Positions 9,564 through 19,001 of a stretch of DNA of 64,000 nt are shown here, one piece after another. The DNA comes from JASHPR01 sp963795055 (lineage in GTDB: Bacteria; Actinomycetota; Actinomycetes; Streptosporangiales; Streptosporangiaceae), in NCBI GenBank assembly GCA_963795055.1, contig CAWCGJ010000001.1:1-64000 (forward strand). Direction: 5' to 3'. The notes beneath the pieces are model-generated. The model searched no databases. It was not told where the DNA came from and saw only the letters and a list, made by a program, of their open reading frames with translations. Every line of letters begins with the position of its first letter. Position 1 is the stretch's first letter. The translations under genes were made by a program, and so were the position numbers.

Positions 9564-11064
9564 GGTAGTTTGTTGGATCTAGGTTGATGGCGGGTATGGT
9601 GCTGGAGTGGGTTTGCCGGTGAGATTGGGGGCCGGTGATGAGCAAGCCGAAGCCGTGCCCGGCCGCTCCGGGTCCGCTGGAGGGGTATGCGGCCCGGTTC
9701 GATGACCTGTTCACGCATGTGGCGCAGCGGCGGGGGTTCCGGGAGTACCTGGCCGGGCTGCTGGCGCCGCGGGACCGGAACAAGACGCTGACCGCGCTGG
9801 CCGGGGCGGAGCCGGTGGCCGGGGCGCAGCACCCGGCGGTGCAGCGGCTGCAGTTCTTCTTGTCGGAATCGCGGTGGGATCCGGAGAAGGTCAATGCCCG
9901 CAGGTTGGAGCTGCTGGCCGCGGACCCGGCGACCGCGCCGCACGGCGGCGGGGTGCTGGTGATCGACGACAGCGGGGACCGCAAGGACGGGACGAAGACC
10001 GCGCACGTGGGGCATCAGTGGCTGGGCCGGTATGGCAAGACCGACAACGGGGTGGTCACCGTGACCACGCTGTGGGCCGATGAGCGGCTGTATTACCCGG
10101 TGCACGCGGTGCCGTACACCCCGGCCCGGCACTTCGCGAAGGGGAAGAACGACCCGGCGTTCCGCACCAAGCTGGCCATCGGCGCGGACCTGGCGGCCAG
10201 GGCCCGGGATGCGGGATTCACGTTCCGCGCGGTGTGCGCGGACAGCGCGTACGGGGACCAGGACGGGTTCCGCGGCGAGCTCGCCGACGCCGGGCTGCCG
10301 TTCGTGATGGCGCTCAAGCCGCGCCGCGGGACCTGGGCCTACGGCCCGGACGCGCACACCCCCGTCGACGCGGCCCGCGCCCTGGCCTGGCACGGGCCCG
10401 ACGATCCCGGCGACTGGCAGCCGGTGACCCGGGCCTTCCGCGACGGGCACGCCGAGACCTGGTGGGCCGCCGACGCGACGCTGGGCTGGTGGGGGCCGGA
10501 CGGTGCCCGGCGCCTGGTGGCGGCCACCGCCGACCCGGCCACCCTGCCAGCCAAGGCCACCTGGTACCTGGTCACCAACCTGCCCCGCCCCGGCGGCCCG
10601 CGCGAAGCCGACAGCCCGCACCCGGCCGCGAGCCTGGCCGAGATCGTGCGGATCTACGGCATCCGGCACTGGATCGAGCAGGGCTACAAGCAGGTCAAAG
10701 ACCAGCTGGGCTGGGCCGACTTCCAGGTCCGCTCCGACACCGCGATCCGCCGCCACCAGGCCCTGGTCAACGCCGCGTTCAGCTTCTGCTGGGCCGCCTG
10801 GTTCCACGACCACCCCGCGCCGCACCCGCCGCCGCGGCCGGAACCCGGCCGCGGAGAGAGGGGGCTCCCGCGCCGCCGGACCGCCGCCGTCCTGGCCACA
10901 GGCATTACGCGCGGTACGCGCCTGGCTTTCCCCTTGGACCGCGCTGCAACGCTGGTGGCCGGCATGGTCCAAGGCGCCCCCGCCACCGCAGCTGCAAGCC
11001 CTGATCAGCTCGGTCGCGGCAGGCTGCGGCCTGCACCTCTACATCCCGAATTAACAAACTACCG
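9564..11064 (+). mobile_element. IS701-family insertion sequence with TTAG target duplication
   Basis: Terminal inverted repeats CGGTAGTTTGTT (9564-9575) and its complement (11053-11064) bound a 1501-base element. It is flanked by TTAG at 9560-9563 and 11065-11068, matching the YTAR target duplication known for IS701. The single transposase gene fills the element. Confidence 0.9.
9638..11054 (+). pseudogene. IS701-family DDE transposase, late frameshift
   Basis: The start is the ATG at 9638 (a GTG lies three bases upstream). DDE-type motifs are visible: VLVIDDSGDRKDG, AVCADSAYGD and IEQGYKQVKDQLGW. The protein follows the family for about 400 residues. Near 10850-10900 the family frame passes into the plus-one frame, which carries the conserved ending WPQALRAVRAWLSPW...GLHLYIPN and stops at 11054; the original frame runs on meaninglessly to 11068. 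The core is intact, so activity of a C-terminally altered protein cannot be excluded, but I regard it as frameshifted. Confidence 0.8.
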
Positions 11065-11490
11065 TTAGCAGCCGTTGCCCGCCGACCTGGACGAACCGGG
11101 CGTCACTGACAGTCTGGAACGTCATGGCCAGACATGCTAGCGGGAAGCAGCAGATCCCAACTGGGCCACTGGGCGGATCGCGGCTAGCTCGGCGGAACGC
11201 TGGATGCCCGTTAACGGACAGGTCAGTGCGACCCCGCTTTGCAGATGGACTTCGGCGAGCGACCCGGCCTCGCGGCATGTTCGTCTAGCCTGAAGCAGCC
11301 CACACGAAGAGCCACTGATACCACTGTGGAGTTATCAAGTAGCTAGTGCAGCAAAGGCATAGTGGATCACGGCTAGTTGCAGTTTTAGTTGCAGTTCGCT
11401 CTCGTGCATGCACGTCCGCAGGCGTACGCATCACCAAGCTGACCTGCACGGCGGACTTCCGCGAACCCCGGCGAACTTTGTCCGGTCAAG
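11065..11490. other. Gap with the third dispersed-repeat copy and att flank type X
   Basis: No gene. TGGAGTTATCAAGT recurs at 11327-11340. From about 11428 to 11490 the sequence matches 52781-52845, another left flank of a tRNA-Lys fragment (shared words GACCTGCACGGCGGACTTCC against GGCCTGCGCGGCGGACTTCG). Confidence 0.5.
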
Positions 11491-11534
11491 CTTTTAATCC
11501 GTGGGTTCTGGGTTCGAGCCCCAGGCGCCCCACC
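11491..11534 (+). repeat. tRNA-Lys(UUU) 3'-end fragment, att-like core copy 1
   Basis: The 44 bases correspond to a tRNA 3' half: anticodon loop CTTTTAA with anticodon TTT, a T arm CTGGG-TTCGAGC-CCCAG, acceptor strand GCGCCCC, discriminator A, then CC. The 5' half is missing. The same core occurs at 27031, 43710 and, degenerate, at 52846, all in the same orientation. tRNA 3' ends are classic attB targets of tyrosine integrases. This copy has left flank X and right flank A. Confidence 0.8.
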
Positions 11535-11559
11535 TGCGAAAACAGCAATTGTTGATCTT

Positions 11560-11592
11560 GTTTCGTGGAACGAATGCGTGGTTCCACGAAAC
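11560..11592 (+). terminator. Hairpin downstream of tRNA-Lys fragment copy 1
   Basis: GTTTCGTGGAAC and GTTCCACGAAAC form a perfect 12-pair stem around a 9-base loop. The matching hairpin after copy 3 (43784-43808) keeps the stem by a compensatory change (GGAAC/GTTCC against GGGAC/GTCCC). This suggests that the structure itself is selected, most simply as the transcription terminator of the original tRNA gene. Confidence 0.55.
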
Positions 11593-11624
11593 GGCGCCAC
11601 CTCGCCCGCTTGTTAGGCCTGCGA

Positions 11625-11822
11625 TTACAGAGAGTGACCGTTCGTGTGACCGTGCGCGGTGAAGATCTCGCTGTCGATCCAGTCGCGGAGTGACTGCGGG
11701 TTGCCGTTGCCAGTCAACGTGGCGTCGGGTGTGAGCGTGGTGAGGAACGCGTTCCGGGCGCCGTCGTTGATGGTTGCAACGAGCCTGCGCACGACGGGGT
11801 TTGAGGGCTCCTGGGAAGTCAT
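11625..11822 (-). pseudogene. Truncated NTF2/SnoaL-like protein gene
   Basis: From ATG 11822, behind GGAGGAG, the frame reads MTSQEPSNPVVRRLV then AFLTTLTPDATLT-GNGNPQSLRDWIDSEIFTAHGH. This resembles the first half of a small NTF2-like (SnoaL-type) protein. It ends after 65 residues in att flank A, where family members continue for about 60 more. The gene was evidently cut at the junction. It overlaps the upstream membrane-protein gene by ATGA, so the two were translationally coupled. Confidence 0.6.
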
Positions 11823-12148
11823 GGGTTCTCCTCCATGGTCTTCTGGGCGAATGGCCAGCGGAGCCCGATGCCGACGTGGAGGATGATGCCGGATCCGATG
11901 AAGCTGAGGGCGGCGGTGGTGATCCACTCGTTGGGGGTGGCCCGTGTCCAGCGGACGCTATCGGCGTAGGCGGCCAGGACGTGGTCGAGCGCGAGCGCGA
12001 CCAGGGCGGTGAGGATGAGGGTCAGGGCGACGGGCCTTCGACGTACTGTTTGACGCTGCTCACGAGCTGACCATCTGGATGCATGGGCTGTCGCAGTCAA
12101 CCCACCCGAAGACCCGGGACACGAACTGCCAGCCGCCTGGCCGGGCAT
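11819..12148 (-). CDS. Small two-helix membrane protein
   Basis: A short protein with two hydrophobic helices (VALTLILTALVALALDHVLAAYA and ITTAALSFIGSGIILHVGIG) and a charged tail, of unknown function. The start is uncertain: ATG 12148 is in frame, but the first 40 residues look unnatural. The alternative frame MHPDGQLVSSVKQYVEGPS immediately upstream of the first helix may be the original N-terminus, joined through a frameshift. Its stop overlaps the start of the NTF2-like gene (ATGA). Confidence 0.5.
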   Translation of the reverse strand: MPGQAAGSSCPGSSGGLTATAHASRWSAREQRQTVRRRPVALTLILTALVALALDHVLAAYADSVRWTRATPNEWITTAALSFIGSGIILHVGIGLRWPFAQKTMEENP

Positions 12149-12318
12149 GGGCACCTGGCAGGACGGGACTTCAGGGAATTCACCGGGCAGTCCCGGCCTT
12201 GCATAAGTCAGTCTGCCGTGAGTCAACGGGGATGAGCTGGCGGGCCTGGCGCTCGCTCTGACCGTGTCGCCGGCAGGTCCTGTCCGGGTCAATCTGTTCC
12301 TGAGCAAAGGGAGCCTTC

Positions 12319-13974
12319 GTGACCGAAGCCCATGCCGATCTGTCCGGGCAGGGTCAGCGCCGCCGCGGCCAGCAGGCCAGGGATGGCGGCGGGGATCTGG
12401 GTCAGCGCGGGAACAAGTGGTGGACCCTGGCCGCAGTGTGCCTGGGCACGTTCATGCTGCTGCTGGACATCACGATCGTGAATGTCGCCTTGCCAGATAT
12501 CCAGAAGGCGCTGCACTCAAGCTTCTCTGACCTGCAGTGGATCGTTGACGCCTACGCGCTGACGCTGGCGGCGTTCCTGCTGACCGCGGGCAGCCTGGCG
12601 GACATGTACGGCCGCCGCCTGCTGTGGCTGATCGGCCTGGTGGTGTTCACCGGCGCGTCGGCGCTGTGCGGCTTTGCGGTCAGCACGCTGATGCTGCAGC
12701 TATCTCGCGCCTTGCAGGGAGTCGGCGGGGCGATCATGTTCGCGGTGTCGCTGGCGCTGTTGGCTGATGCCTTCCGCGGCAAGGACCGCGGCACCGCGTT
12801 CGGGGTCTGGGGAGCGGTAACCGGGCTGGCGGTCGCTATCGGCCCGCTGGCCGGGGGCATATTGACCTCCGGCCTGTCCTGGCGGTGGATCTTCTTCGTG
12901 AACGTGCCGATCGGGATCGCGGCCGTCATTATCACGATGAGAATGGTGGCCGAGTCGCGCGCGCCGCAGGCCAGCGGGCCCGATTGGCTAGGCTTCGTGC
13001 TTTTTTCGGTGGCGCTGTCGAGCCTGGTCTACGGCCTGATCGAGTCGAACCAGCGGTCGTTCACCGACGGCTTGGTGCTTGGCTGTTTCGCCGCGGCGGC
13101 AGTGCTGCTGGTTGCCTTCGTCGTCGTGGAGCGGCGCCGGGCGCACCCGATGTTCGACCTGACGCTGTTCAGGCTGCCGACCTTCAGCGGCGGGTCGGTC
13201 GCGGCGTTCGGGCTCAGCGCCTCGATCTTCGCGATGATTCTCTATCTCGTGCTGTATCTGCAGGACATCCTGGGCTACTCCCCGCTGGCGACCGGCGTGC
13301 GGGTGATGTTCCTGTCCGGAGGCATCCTGGTGGCCGCCACGGTGTCCGGCAGGCTTTCCTCGCGCGTGCCGGTCCGGCTGCTGATCGGGCCTGGCCTGAT
13401 CATGGTCGGCGTGGGCCTGCTGCTCATGCGCGGGCTCGACGCGGGCTCGTCCTGGACCCATCTCATCCCCGGAATGATCGTGAGCGGCCTCGGAGTCGGC
13501 CTGGTGAACCCGCCGCTGGCCTCCACCGCTGTCGGCGTGGTGCCGCCGCAGCAGGCCGGCATGGCCTCGGGCATCAACTCCACCTTCCGCCAGGTCGGGA
13601 TCGCCACCGGCATCGCCTTGCTGGGGACGCTGTTCTCCAATAACGTGCGTGACGAGGTGCTGGCCCGGGTGGCCGCGGTGCCCGGGCTATCCGGCAGGGG
13701 CCCGCAGATCGCCACCGCTGTGCAGTCCGGGGAGATCGCCCACGTGATCGGCAAGCTACCCGAGCACGCTAGGCAGGCCGCAGGAGCAATCACCCGGGCA
13801 GCCTTCACGACCGGCCTGAACCGCATCCTGCTGGTTGCGGCAATCATCGCGCTGGTGTCGGGCGTGGTCTCCCTGGCCGCCATCCGCAGCAAGGACTTCG
13901 CCCAGCAGCAGGGCGCCGGCTCCGCAGGTCGTGCAACCACAGGGCAAGCAGCGACCCCGCCTGAGCAGGCATGA
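12319..13974 (+). CDS. DHA2-type MFS drug efflux transporter (EmrB/QacA-like)
   Basis: A 551-residue inner-membrane proton antiporter with about 14 predicted helices. The start is GTG 12319 behind AAAGGGAG; the first ~35 residues are polar and cytoplasmic. Family marks are the first helix LGTFMLLLDITIVNVALPDIQ, the loop motif GSLADMYGRR, and RALQGVGGAIMFAVSLALLADAF followed by WGAVTGLAVAIGPLAGGIL (motif C-like). The second half has DILGYSPLATGVR and GMASGINSTFRQVGIATGIALLG, as in QacA-type pumps. The substrate cannot be told from sequence. No regulator gene is adjacent. Composition matches the host. Confidence 0.9.
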   Translation: MTEAHADLSGQGQRRRGQQARDGGGDLGQRGNKWWTLAAVCLGTFMLLLDITIVNVALPDIQKALHSSFSDLQWIVDAYALTLAAFLLTAGSLADMYGRRLLWLIGLVVFTGASALCGFAVSTLMLQLSRALQGVGGAIMFAVSLALLADAFRGKDRGTAFGVWGAVTGLAVAIGPLAGGILTSGLSWRWIFFVNVPIGIAAVIITMRMVAESRAPQASGPDWLGFVLFSVALSSLVYGLIESNQRSFTDGLVLGCFAAAAVLLVAFVVVERRRAHPMFDLTLFRLPTFSGGSVAAFGLSASIFAMILYLVLYLQDILGYSPLATGVRVMFLSGGILVAATVSGRLSSRVPVRLLIGPGLIMVGVGLLLMRGLDAGSSWTHLIPGMIVSGLGVGLVNPPLASTAVGVVPPQQAGMASGINSTFRQVGIATGIALLGTLFSNNVRDEVLARVAAVPGLSGRGPQIATAVQSGEIAHVIGKLPEHARQAAGAITRAAFTTGLNRILLVAAIIALVSGVVSLAAIRSKDFAQQQGAGSAGRATTGQAATPPEQA

Positions 13975-13976
13975 GA

Positions 13977-14599
13977 TTTCCTCGCAGGCAGACCGGTGAT
14001 CCCTGCGCTCCCGCTCGCGGACCCACAGATTGCCCGCTGTGGCCTGGCAAGGACCACCCTGCAAATAACCAGGTAGACGTGCCGATCGGCGGCTCGGCGA
14101 GCATTCTCCTGGCCTCCTCCTGTAACTCAGCGTGATGTCGATCTCCATAGTCCGAGGCCAACCTCGGACCGGTCCAGTGTGAGCGACCTGCTGCTGGAGG
14201 CGACAGTCGGATGTTGGCCCAGGTCTTGTCGATCTAGCACCGCGGCCACGTCATGCTGGCCTGACGCGCCATATGCGGCATGAGCGCGCAGTGTCAGTGC
14301 CATGCGGGCACGTATATTCATGCAGCGCGATGCGCCATCGCCGCGCTGAACCGAGGTGCCGGGCATCCTCCCGAACGCGCGTAGCCGCCTGATCGGCGCT
14401 GCCTTTGTGCCGGTGGAGCACGTGCACGGTGCTGCCTGCGAGCACAGGCTGCCCGGGGGGGCTTGCGGCACGGCCGTCTTCCCCAGCTGCCGGGTGATCA
14501 TGCTCGGAGTACCTGCTGGCGGTCACCTGACGCCGTCGTCGCCCGGCCATGGGGAAAGGGCACTGCCCGTGACCGGCGGTGACCTTGTGCGCTGGGCGG
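13977..14599. other. Gap after the efflux gene
   Basis: Open frames exist on both strands, but none has a family match, a convincing binding site or typical codon use. I see nothing in it that I can name. Confidence 0.4.
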
Positions 14600-14971
14600 C
14601 TAGGCCGTCAAGAGCGCCTTCACCTTCGTGACCGCCGTCCCGACGGTGAGCGCCCAGCCGATAGCGGCCACTATCTGCTCGTCGGTCAGCGTGAACTCGC
14701 TGGGCTCGAAGCTGGCGCGGACGGCCTCGACGAGCTGCTTGTCGGTCAGTACGCCGAACTCTGCCCTATACCCGCTCGGTCCCATCGCCGTCGCCGTCGC
14801 GCTCTTGGCCGGGGCGGTCTTGCTGGCCGCCGCCTTCACGCGCGCCTTCACGGCGGCCGGCTGGCGGCCCCCGCCGTTGTCGCCAGTCGTCGTCCGGCCG
14901 ATCGCGCTGACGATCACAGGATTCACGGTCGCTGTGATCTCGCAGGCGGCCGGGGTCGCGGTGGCGCTCAT
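14600..14971 (-). CDS. Hypothetical protein, Ala/Thr-rich N-terminus
   Basis: A 123-residue protein of no recognised family. ATG 14971 follows GGGAG. The first ~65 residues are low-complexity (Ala, Thr, Lys, Pro). The last ~55 look like a folded helical domain (LTDKQLVEAVRASFEPSEFTLTDEQIVAAIGWALTVGTAVTKVKALL). It lies alone between the efflux gene and the broken Imm26 gene. Confidence 0.5.
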   Translation of the reverse strand: MSATATPAACEITATVNPVIVSAIGRTTTGDNGGGRQPAAVKARVKAAASKTAPAKSATATAMGPSGYRAEFGVLTDKQLVEAVRASFEPSEFTLTDEQIVAAIGWALTVGTAVTKVKALLTA

Positions 14972-15506
14972 GGCGGTGCTCCCTGGGCTGGCGAGAGGGT
15001 TTTGTTCCCGCGGTTAGTATATGTGACGGCATGTTTAAGGAAGACGTCAGCCAGAGCCCTGCTAGCACTTGATTGAAATGCTCTGCGCTATTTTCGAGAG
15101 CAAATTTAATTTTCCAGCGCCGGCGAGCCGGACTGCTGGCGCCGCGAAAATGCACGAGCGGGCGCGGCGCTGGCCGGGGTAGCGCCCCGGAGTCGGAGAT
15201 GACCGGCTGGCCGCCGCAGCAGCTAACTCCGCGATGACGATGCCGCTGGCCGGACAGCGCAGGGCACCGGGGGCCGGGCGTCGCCGCGGGGCCGGCGCTG
15301 GCATGTCCTTTCCCTCTTGCATCGGCACAGCGGAGACGAAAAGCCGCTGGGGACGAAGCCCTCAAGGCTTACACGGCCGGACAGCGGAATGAGCACTAGA
15401 ACGCACGCCAATTTAGTTCAGGATGATCCTTGTCCGGGCGACGTGGACGCCGACCGGTGACCTGGCAAGTTTCGTCCCTGCATATGTCCTGGGACACAAT
15501 CAGCTG
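14972..15506. other. Gap upstream of the Imm26 remnant
   Basis: There is no supported gene. An AT-richer island at about 15065-15115 may be promoter or scar sequence. Confidence 0.35.
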
Positions 15507-15949
15507 GTGACGAAGGCGATCACCTATCCGTTCGAGCCCAAGTCGATCGCGTACCTGCGCGCTGGGCAGTTTTGGGCCGTTCCGCTCTCGGATGGCCGGT
15601 TCGGCTGCGGGCGTGTTCTGTACGTGCCGAGCCCGTCCGATTCACAGTCCAGCCTCTACCTGAATACCCGGATCTTTCTCGCCGGACTGATGGACTGGTC
15701 CGGCTACGAACCTCCTACTGCCGAGGCAATCGCCGGATGCAAGCTGCTGGAGCAGGGCCGCGTCCATGTGGCCGCCATTACCGATACGGGCAGCAAGATC
15801 CTGGGGCAGCGCGATCTTGAGCACGATGGCCTGTCCAGTCTGCTGCAGGTATCGCATCGCGGAGGCCGAACTGTCTGGCTTTACGAAGGCGGCAAGCGCC
15901 TGCGCGCCGCAACTGGCCAGGAACGGCAGACGCTGCCCGTCATGTCAGT
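15507..15949 (+). pseudogene. Imm26-family immunity protein, 5' part
   Basis: From GTG 15507 the frame reads VTKAITYPFEPKSIAYLRAGQF-WAVPLSDGRFGCGRVL, the signature of Imm26, an immunity family for polymorphic or contact-dependent toxins. After about 148 residues it is cut by an IS5-type element at 15950. Skipping the element and one copy of its AGT duplication continues the protein at 19002 to a stop at 19062 (VMSVWGRRVIMLLAERHLLRRER). No toxin gene is nearby, so this was an orphan antidote before being broken. Confidence 0.7.
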
Positions 15950-15958
15950 GAGCCTTTT

Positions 15959-16726
15959 TCATCCTGCGATCTCGCGGGCTTGGAGGACGTGGATGGCCTT
16001 GGCTAGTTGCCCGGCGCGCCAGGGGCAGCAGCGGAGCTTGCGCAGGATGCGCCAGGTCTTGAGCTGGGCGTTGGCGCGTTCGGCGGGCGAGCGTAGCTGG
16101 GCGTGGGCGCGGTTGGCGTCTTTCTGGGAGGCGGGCTTGCCGCGTCCGCGGTAGGGAGTGCGCACGGGGTCGCCGGCGCCGTGGTAGCCCTTGTCGGCCA
16201 GCACGACCAGGCCGGATGCAGCGAGCTCGCGGATGATGCCCCAGATCCGGGCGGCGGTCAGGTCGTGCACGGCGCCGGGCAGCGGCCCGGACACCCCGAC
16301 GATGTCACCGCCGGGGGTGGCGATGACCTGCAGGTTCATGCCGTGGCGGCGGTGCTTGCCGGAGTAGAACGGCCGGTCGGCGGCCACCCGGTCGATGGGG
16401 ATCAGGGTGCCGTCGATGACCAGGTAGGCGTGCCCGGCGTCTTTGGCGCCTGCCAGCGCCCGGCGCAGCTTCGGCGACCGGGCGGCGAGCAAGGCCACGG
16501 TCTCCCGGACGTACCGCCAGGCGGTCGCGGTGCCGACGCCGAACCCGGCGGCCAGGTCGGCGAACGTCTCGCCTTTGCGCAGGTAGGCCAGTACCAGCAG
16601 GGCCTGCCGGCCAGGGTTGAGCTTGCGCCAGGACGACCCGGTCTGCCGGCGGTGACGGCGGATGATCCCGGCCACATAGCTGAGGGTCTGGGCAGACAAC
16701 GGCAGCGCGGCAGGGTAGAAAAGCAT
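15959..16726 (-). CDS. IS5-family DDE transposase
   Basis: A 255-residue transposase with an N-terminal helix-turn-helix (KGETFADLAAGFGVGTATAWRYV) and a catalytic triad visible as LVIDGTLIPID, VVLADKGYHGAG and RSPAERANAQLKTW. The start at ATG 16726 follows AAGGGG at good spacing. No frame break is seen, so the enzyme may be functional. However, one inverted repeat of the element is split by the group II intron. Confidence 0.85.
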   Translation of the reverse strand: MLFYPAALPLSAQTLSYVAGIIRRHRRQTGSSWRKLNPGRQALLVLAYLRKGETFADLAAGFGVGTATAWRYVRETVALLAARSPKLRRALAGAKDAGHAYLVIDGTLIPIDRVAADRPFYSGKHRRHGMNLQVIATPGGDIVGVSGPLPGAVHDLTAARIWGIIRELAASGLVVLADKGYHGAGDPVRTPYRGRGKPASQKDANRAHAQLRSPAERANAQLKTWRILRKLRCCPWRAGQLAKAIHVLQAREIAG

Positions 16727-16982
16727 GGAAGCCCCTTGGCAGACGATGCGGATCTTGGTCGATCGCTTCATTTACCAGGGGCTTCGCTACGTCCCAAGGC
16801 GACACGCCGTCTGTGATCAGCGAACCTGCCGAGCGGCTCCAAGGTCAGGATGTAGGGTCGGGGGCTGGCGCGGTGGCGTTATCCGGCGTCAGGTCCTGCA
16901 GCCACTTTTCCCCGGGTTTCCCCTGCGGGCCGCTTCACTGCAGTGACCATGGCCGGGCGCTCCGTTTCCAGCCCCCGCCGCT

Positions 16983-17017
16983 TCGAACCGTGCATGCGGT
17001 TCTCCCGCACACGGCTC
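16983..17017 (-). ncRNA. Group II intron domain V
   Basis: The stem GAGCCGTGTGCGGG, the GAGA-type loop region and the pairing strand CCGCATGCACGGTTC have the size and base pattern of bacterial group II domain V, the catalytic hairpin of the ribozyme. It overlaps the stop of the IEP gene by two bases. Confidence 0.85.
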
Positions 17018-18404
17018 ACCGACGCCGTTCACCGCCGGCATTCGGCCTTTCCCGCCAGGGTTTCCCCGCCCTGGGTGCGACGACGATTCCATACAAGCTG
17101 ATCAGGCCGAGATCCGCGGGTGCCGAGGTGAGCATCACCCGCCATCCGAAGGCGCGGCTGCGGCGGTGCTTCTTGCTGATGAACAGCGCGAGCCGCATCC
17201 GCGCATAGTGCCTGATCTTGCTGAGGCGCTGGGCTGAGTGCCCGTACCTGAAGTACGCAACCCAGCCGCGCAAGAACGCGTTCACGTCCTGCGCGATTGC
17301 CCCGGGCGGCAGCGGCAGCCAGCGCCGTCCGGTGAGTTCCCGGATCCGGTCACGGGCATGCCGCATGGCCCTGTCCGAAGGCCAGCGGGCCAGGAACGTC
17401 ACCCGCCTGGCCCCGTTCAGCCCCTGCGAGCGCACCAGCCGGTGATGGAAGCCGAGGAAATCAAACCCCTCGCCTCCTTCCTCCAGCCGCACGATGCGGG
17501 TCTTGGCCGCCTTCGGCTCCAGGCCGAGACCGGCCAGCAGGCCAGTCAGGCGCTCAAGCGCCCGCTCGGCCTGGCTCCGGGACCAGCACATCACGATCGC
17601 GTCGTCGGCATAGCGCACCAGGACCCCGTCTCCGCCGTCCCACGCCCGGTCCAGCCGGTGCAGGTAAACATTACACAAAACGGGTGAAATCACCCCGCCT
17701 TGAGGGGTCCCGGTGTCCGGCCGGCTAACCTGCCCGTCCTCCATCACCCCTGCGCGCAACATCACGCGCAGCAGCTTCAGCACGGACCGATCGCAGACGC
17801 GTTCCTCCACCGCTCGCATCAACTGATCATGCGGAATCGCCGAAAAGCAGCTGGCGATATCCGTCTCCACCACCCACCGCCGTCCCCGCGAGCACTCATC
17901 GATGAGCACCTGCAGGGCATCGTGCGCCGACCGCCTCGGGCGGAACCCGAAACTGACCGGCAGGAAACCGGCCTCGAAGACCGGCTCGAGCACGATCTTC
18001 GCTGCGGCCTGCACGATCCGGTCGCGGACCGAGGGAATCGACAGCGGCCTCTGCTCGCCCGCAGGCGCACCCGGCTTAGGTATGAACACCCGCCGGGCAG
18101 GCAGCGGACGGTAGCGGCCCTCCCTCAGCTCGCTGGCCAGCTCGCCGAGCAGCCGGGTGGCCCCGTACTCCTCGACCTGGGCCAGGGTGACCTTGTCGAT
18201 GCCCGGCGCGCCGTTGTTCTGGCGCACCATGACCCACGCGCGCCACAAGATGTCCCTGCGGAAGACCTTGTCGAACAGCGCATGGAACCGACGTCCGGGA
18301 TCGGCCTTGGCCGCCCGGTACAGCGCATGCTGCAAGGCACGGACCGGATCCCCGGAAACCGCCGGGGATCCCTTCGCGGCGGGACTAGCCGAAACGGCAC
18401 TCAC
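17016..18404 (-). CDS. ltrA: Group II intron reverse transcriptase/maturase
   Basis: The intron-encoded protein is about 462 residues from GTG 18404, which follows GGGAGGGG; the open frame extends further upstream without a better site. Motifs in order: RPLSIPSVRDRIVQAA (RT2), SFGFRPRRSAHDAL, TDIASCFSAIPH (catalytic Asp), TPQGGVISPVLCNVYLH, VRYADDAIVM (catalytic YADD), FDFLGFHHRLV and a C-terminal maturase/thumb region. There is no endonuclease domain. It splices and reverse-transcribes its own intron. No frame break is seen, so the intron may still be mobile. Confidence 0.9.
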   Translation of the reverse strand: MSAVSASPAAKGSPAVSGDPVRALQHALYRAAKADPGRRFHALFDKVFRRDILWRAWVMVRQNNGAPGIDKVTLAQVEEYGATRLLGELASELREGRYRPLPARRVFIPKPGAPAGEQRPLSIPSVRDRIVQAAAKIVLEPVFEAGFLPVSFGFRPRRSAHDALQVLIDECSRGRRWVVETDIASCFSAIPHDQLMRAVEERVCDRSVLKLLRVMLRAGVMEDGQVSRPDTGTPQGGVISPVLCNVYLHRLDRAWDGGDGVLVRYADDAIVMCWSRSQAERALERLTGLLAGLGLEPKAAKTRIVRLEEGGEGFDFLGFHHRLVRSQGLNGARRVTFLARWPSDRAMRHARDRIRELTGRRWLPLPPGAIAQDVNAFLRGWVAYFRYGHSAQRLSKIRHYARMRLALFISKKHRRSRAFGWRVMLTSAPADLGLISLYGIVVAPRAGKPWRERPNAGGERRR

Positions 18405-19001
18405 CGGACCCCTCCCGACAACACTGCGCACCGACGAAGCAGCGGCCCTTCCCTCACCGCAGGTTGTGTTGTCCTGCGGCTCCACCGGTACTACGGCCGC
18501 CTCCGACGCCCACCCGGCCAGCCATCCACTTCCCGGGGTCACCGGTTATAGGACGCCACGCTCCGGCAGCACAAACCCGCAGGCCACCGGGCCGGGGAGG
18601 GCCTCCCCAGTTCCCGCCGCCACCCTCGATACGTTCCGCGCCCCATACGCCGGGGAGTTCCTCACGGCTGCTTCCAGGCTCTCCGCCGCTTCCATGGCCT
18701 TCGCCCCGATTTCGAGAGGCTCGGCACTCCCTTGCCCGCCCAACCAGGCGGCTGAGTAACGACGCCGCAGGCTTCGCGTCATGCTACGGACCGCATCGTC
18801 GCTCCCCCCTCAGGGGCTTCTGACGCTGGGCTCCGACCCGGCCCGTTTCCAGACCGAGCCGCCAGCCTGCTACCGGGCCTCCTGGCAGCTACCCGGACCG
18901 GACTTCCACCGGCAGGCGACGACGAGCTTACGAACAGCAAGATCCGCTGCTACGTCACAGCGTCACCTCCTGCCCTGCTGGGCGCACGAAAAAGGCTCAG
19001 T

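Larger units (their letters stand above)
16852..18987 (-). mobile_element. Group II intron, probably class C
   Basis: On the minus strand it begins GTGCGCCC at 18987 and ends CCCTAC at 16852. It contains a reverse transcriptase gene, a textbook domain V directly after the gene's stop, and a domain VI whose outer stem pairs GGGGGCTGG with CCAGCCCC before GACCCTAC. The exons read GAGCCTTTTTC on the left and ATCCTG on the right; the intact joined sequence survives at 15950-15966. The IEP lacks an endonuclease domain, as usual for class C introns, which favour terminator-like targets. Confidence 0.85.
15950..18998 (-). mobile_element. IS5-family (ISL2-like) element carrying a group II intron in one inverted repeat
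   Basis: Left end GAGCCTTTTTCATCCTG begins at 15950. The right end, read on the minus strand, is GAGCCTTTTTC (18998-18988) followed, after a 2136-base group II intron, by ATCCTG. Removing the intron restores the inverted repeat. Direct repeats AGT at 15947-15949 and 18999-19001 fit the ANT target duplication of the ISL2 group. The IS itself would be about 913 bases with one transposase gene. Confidence 0.85.
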
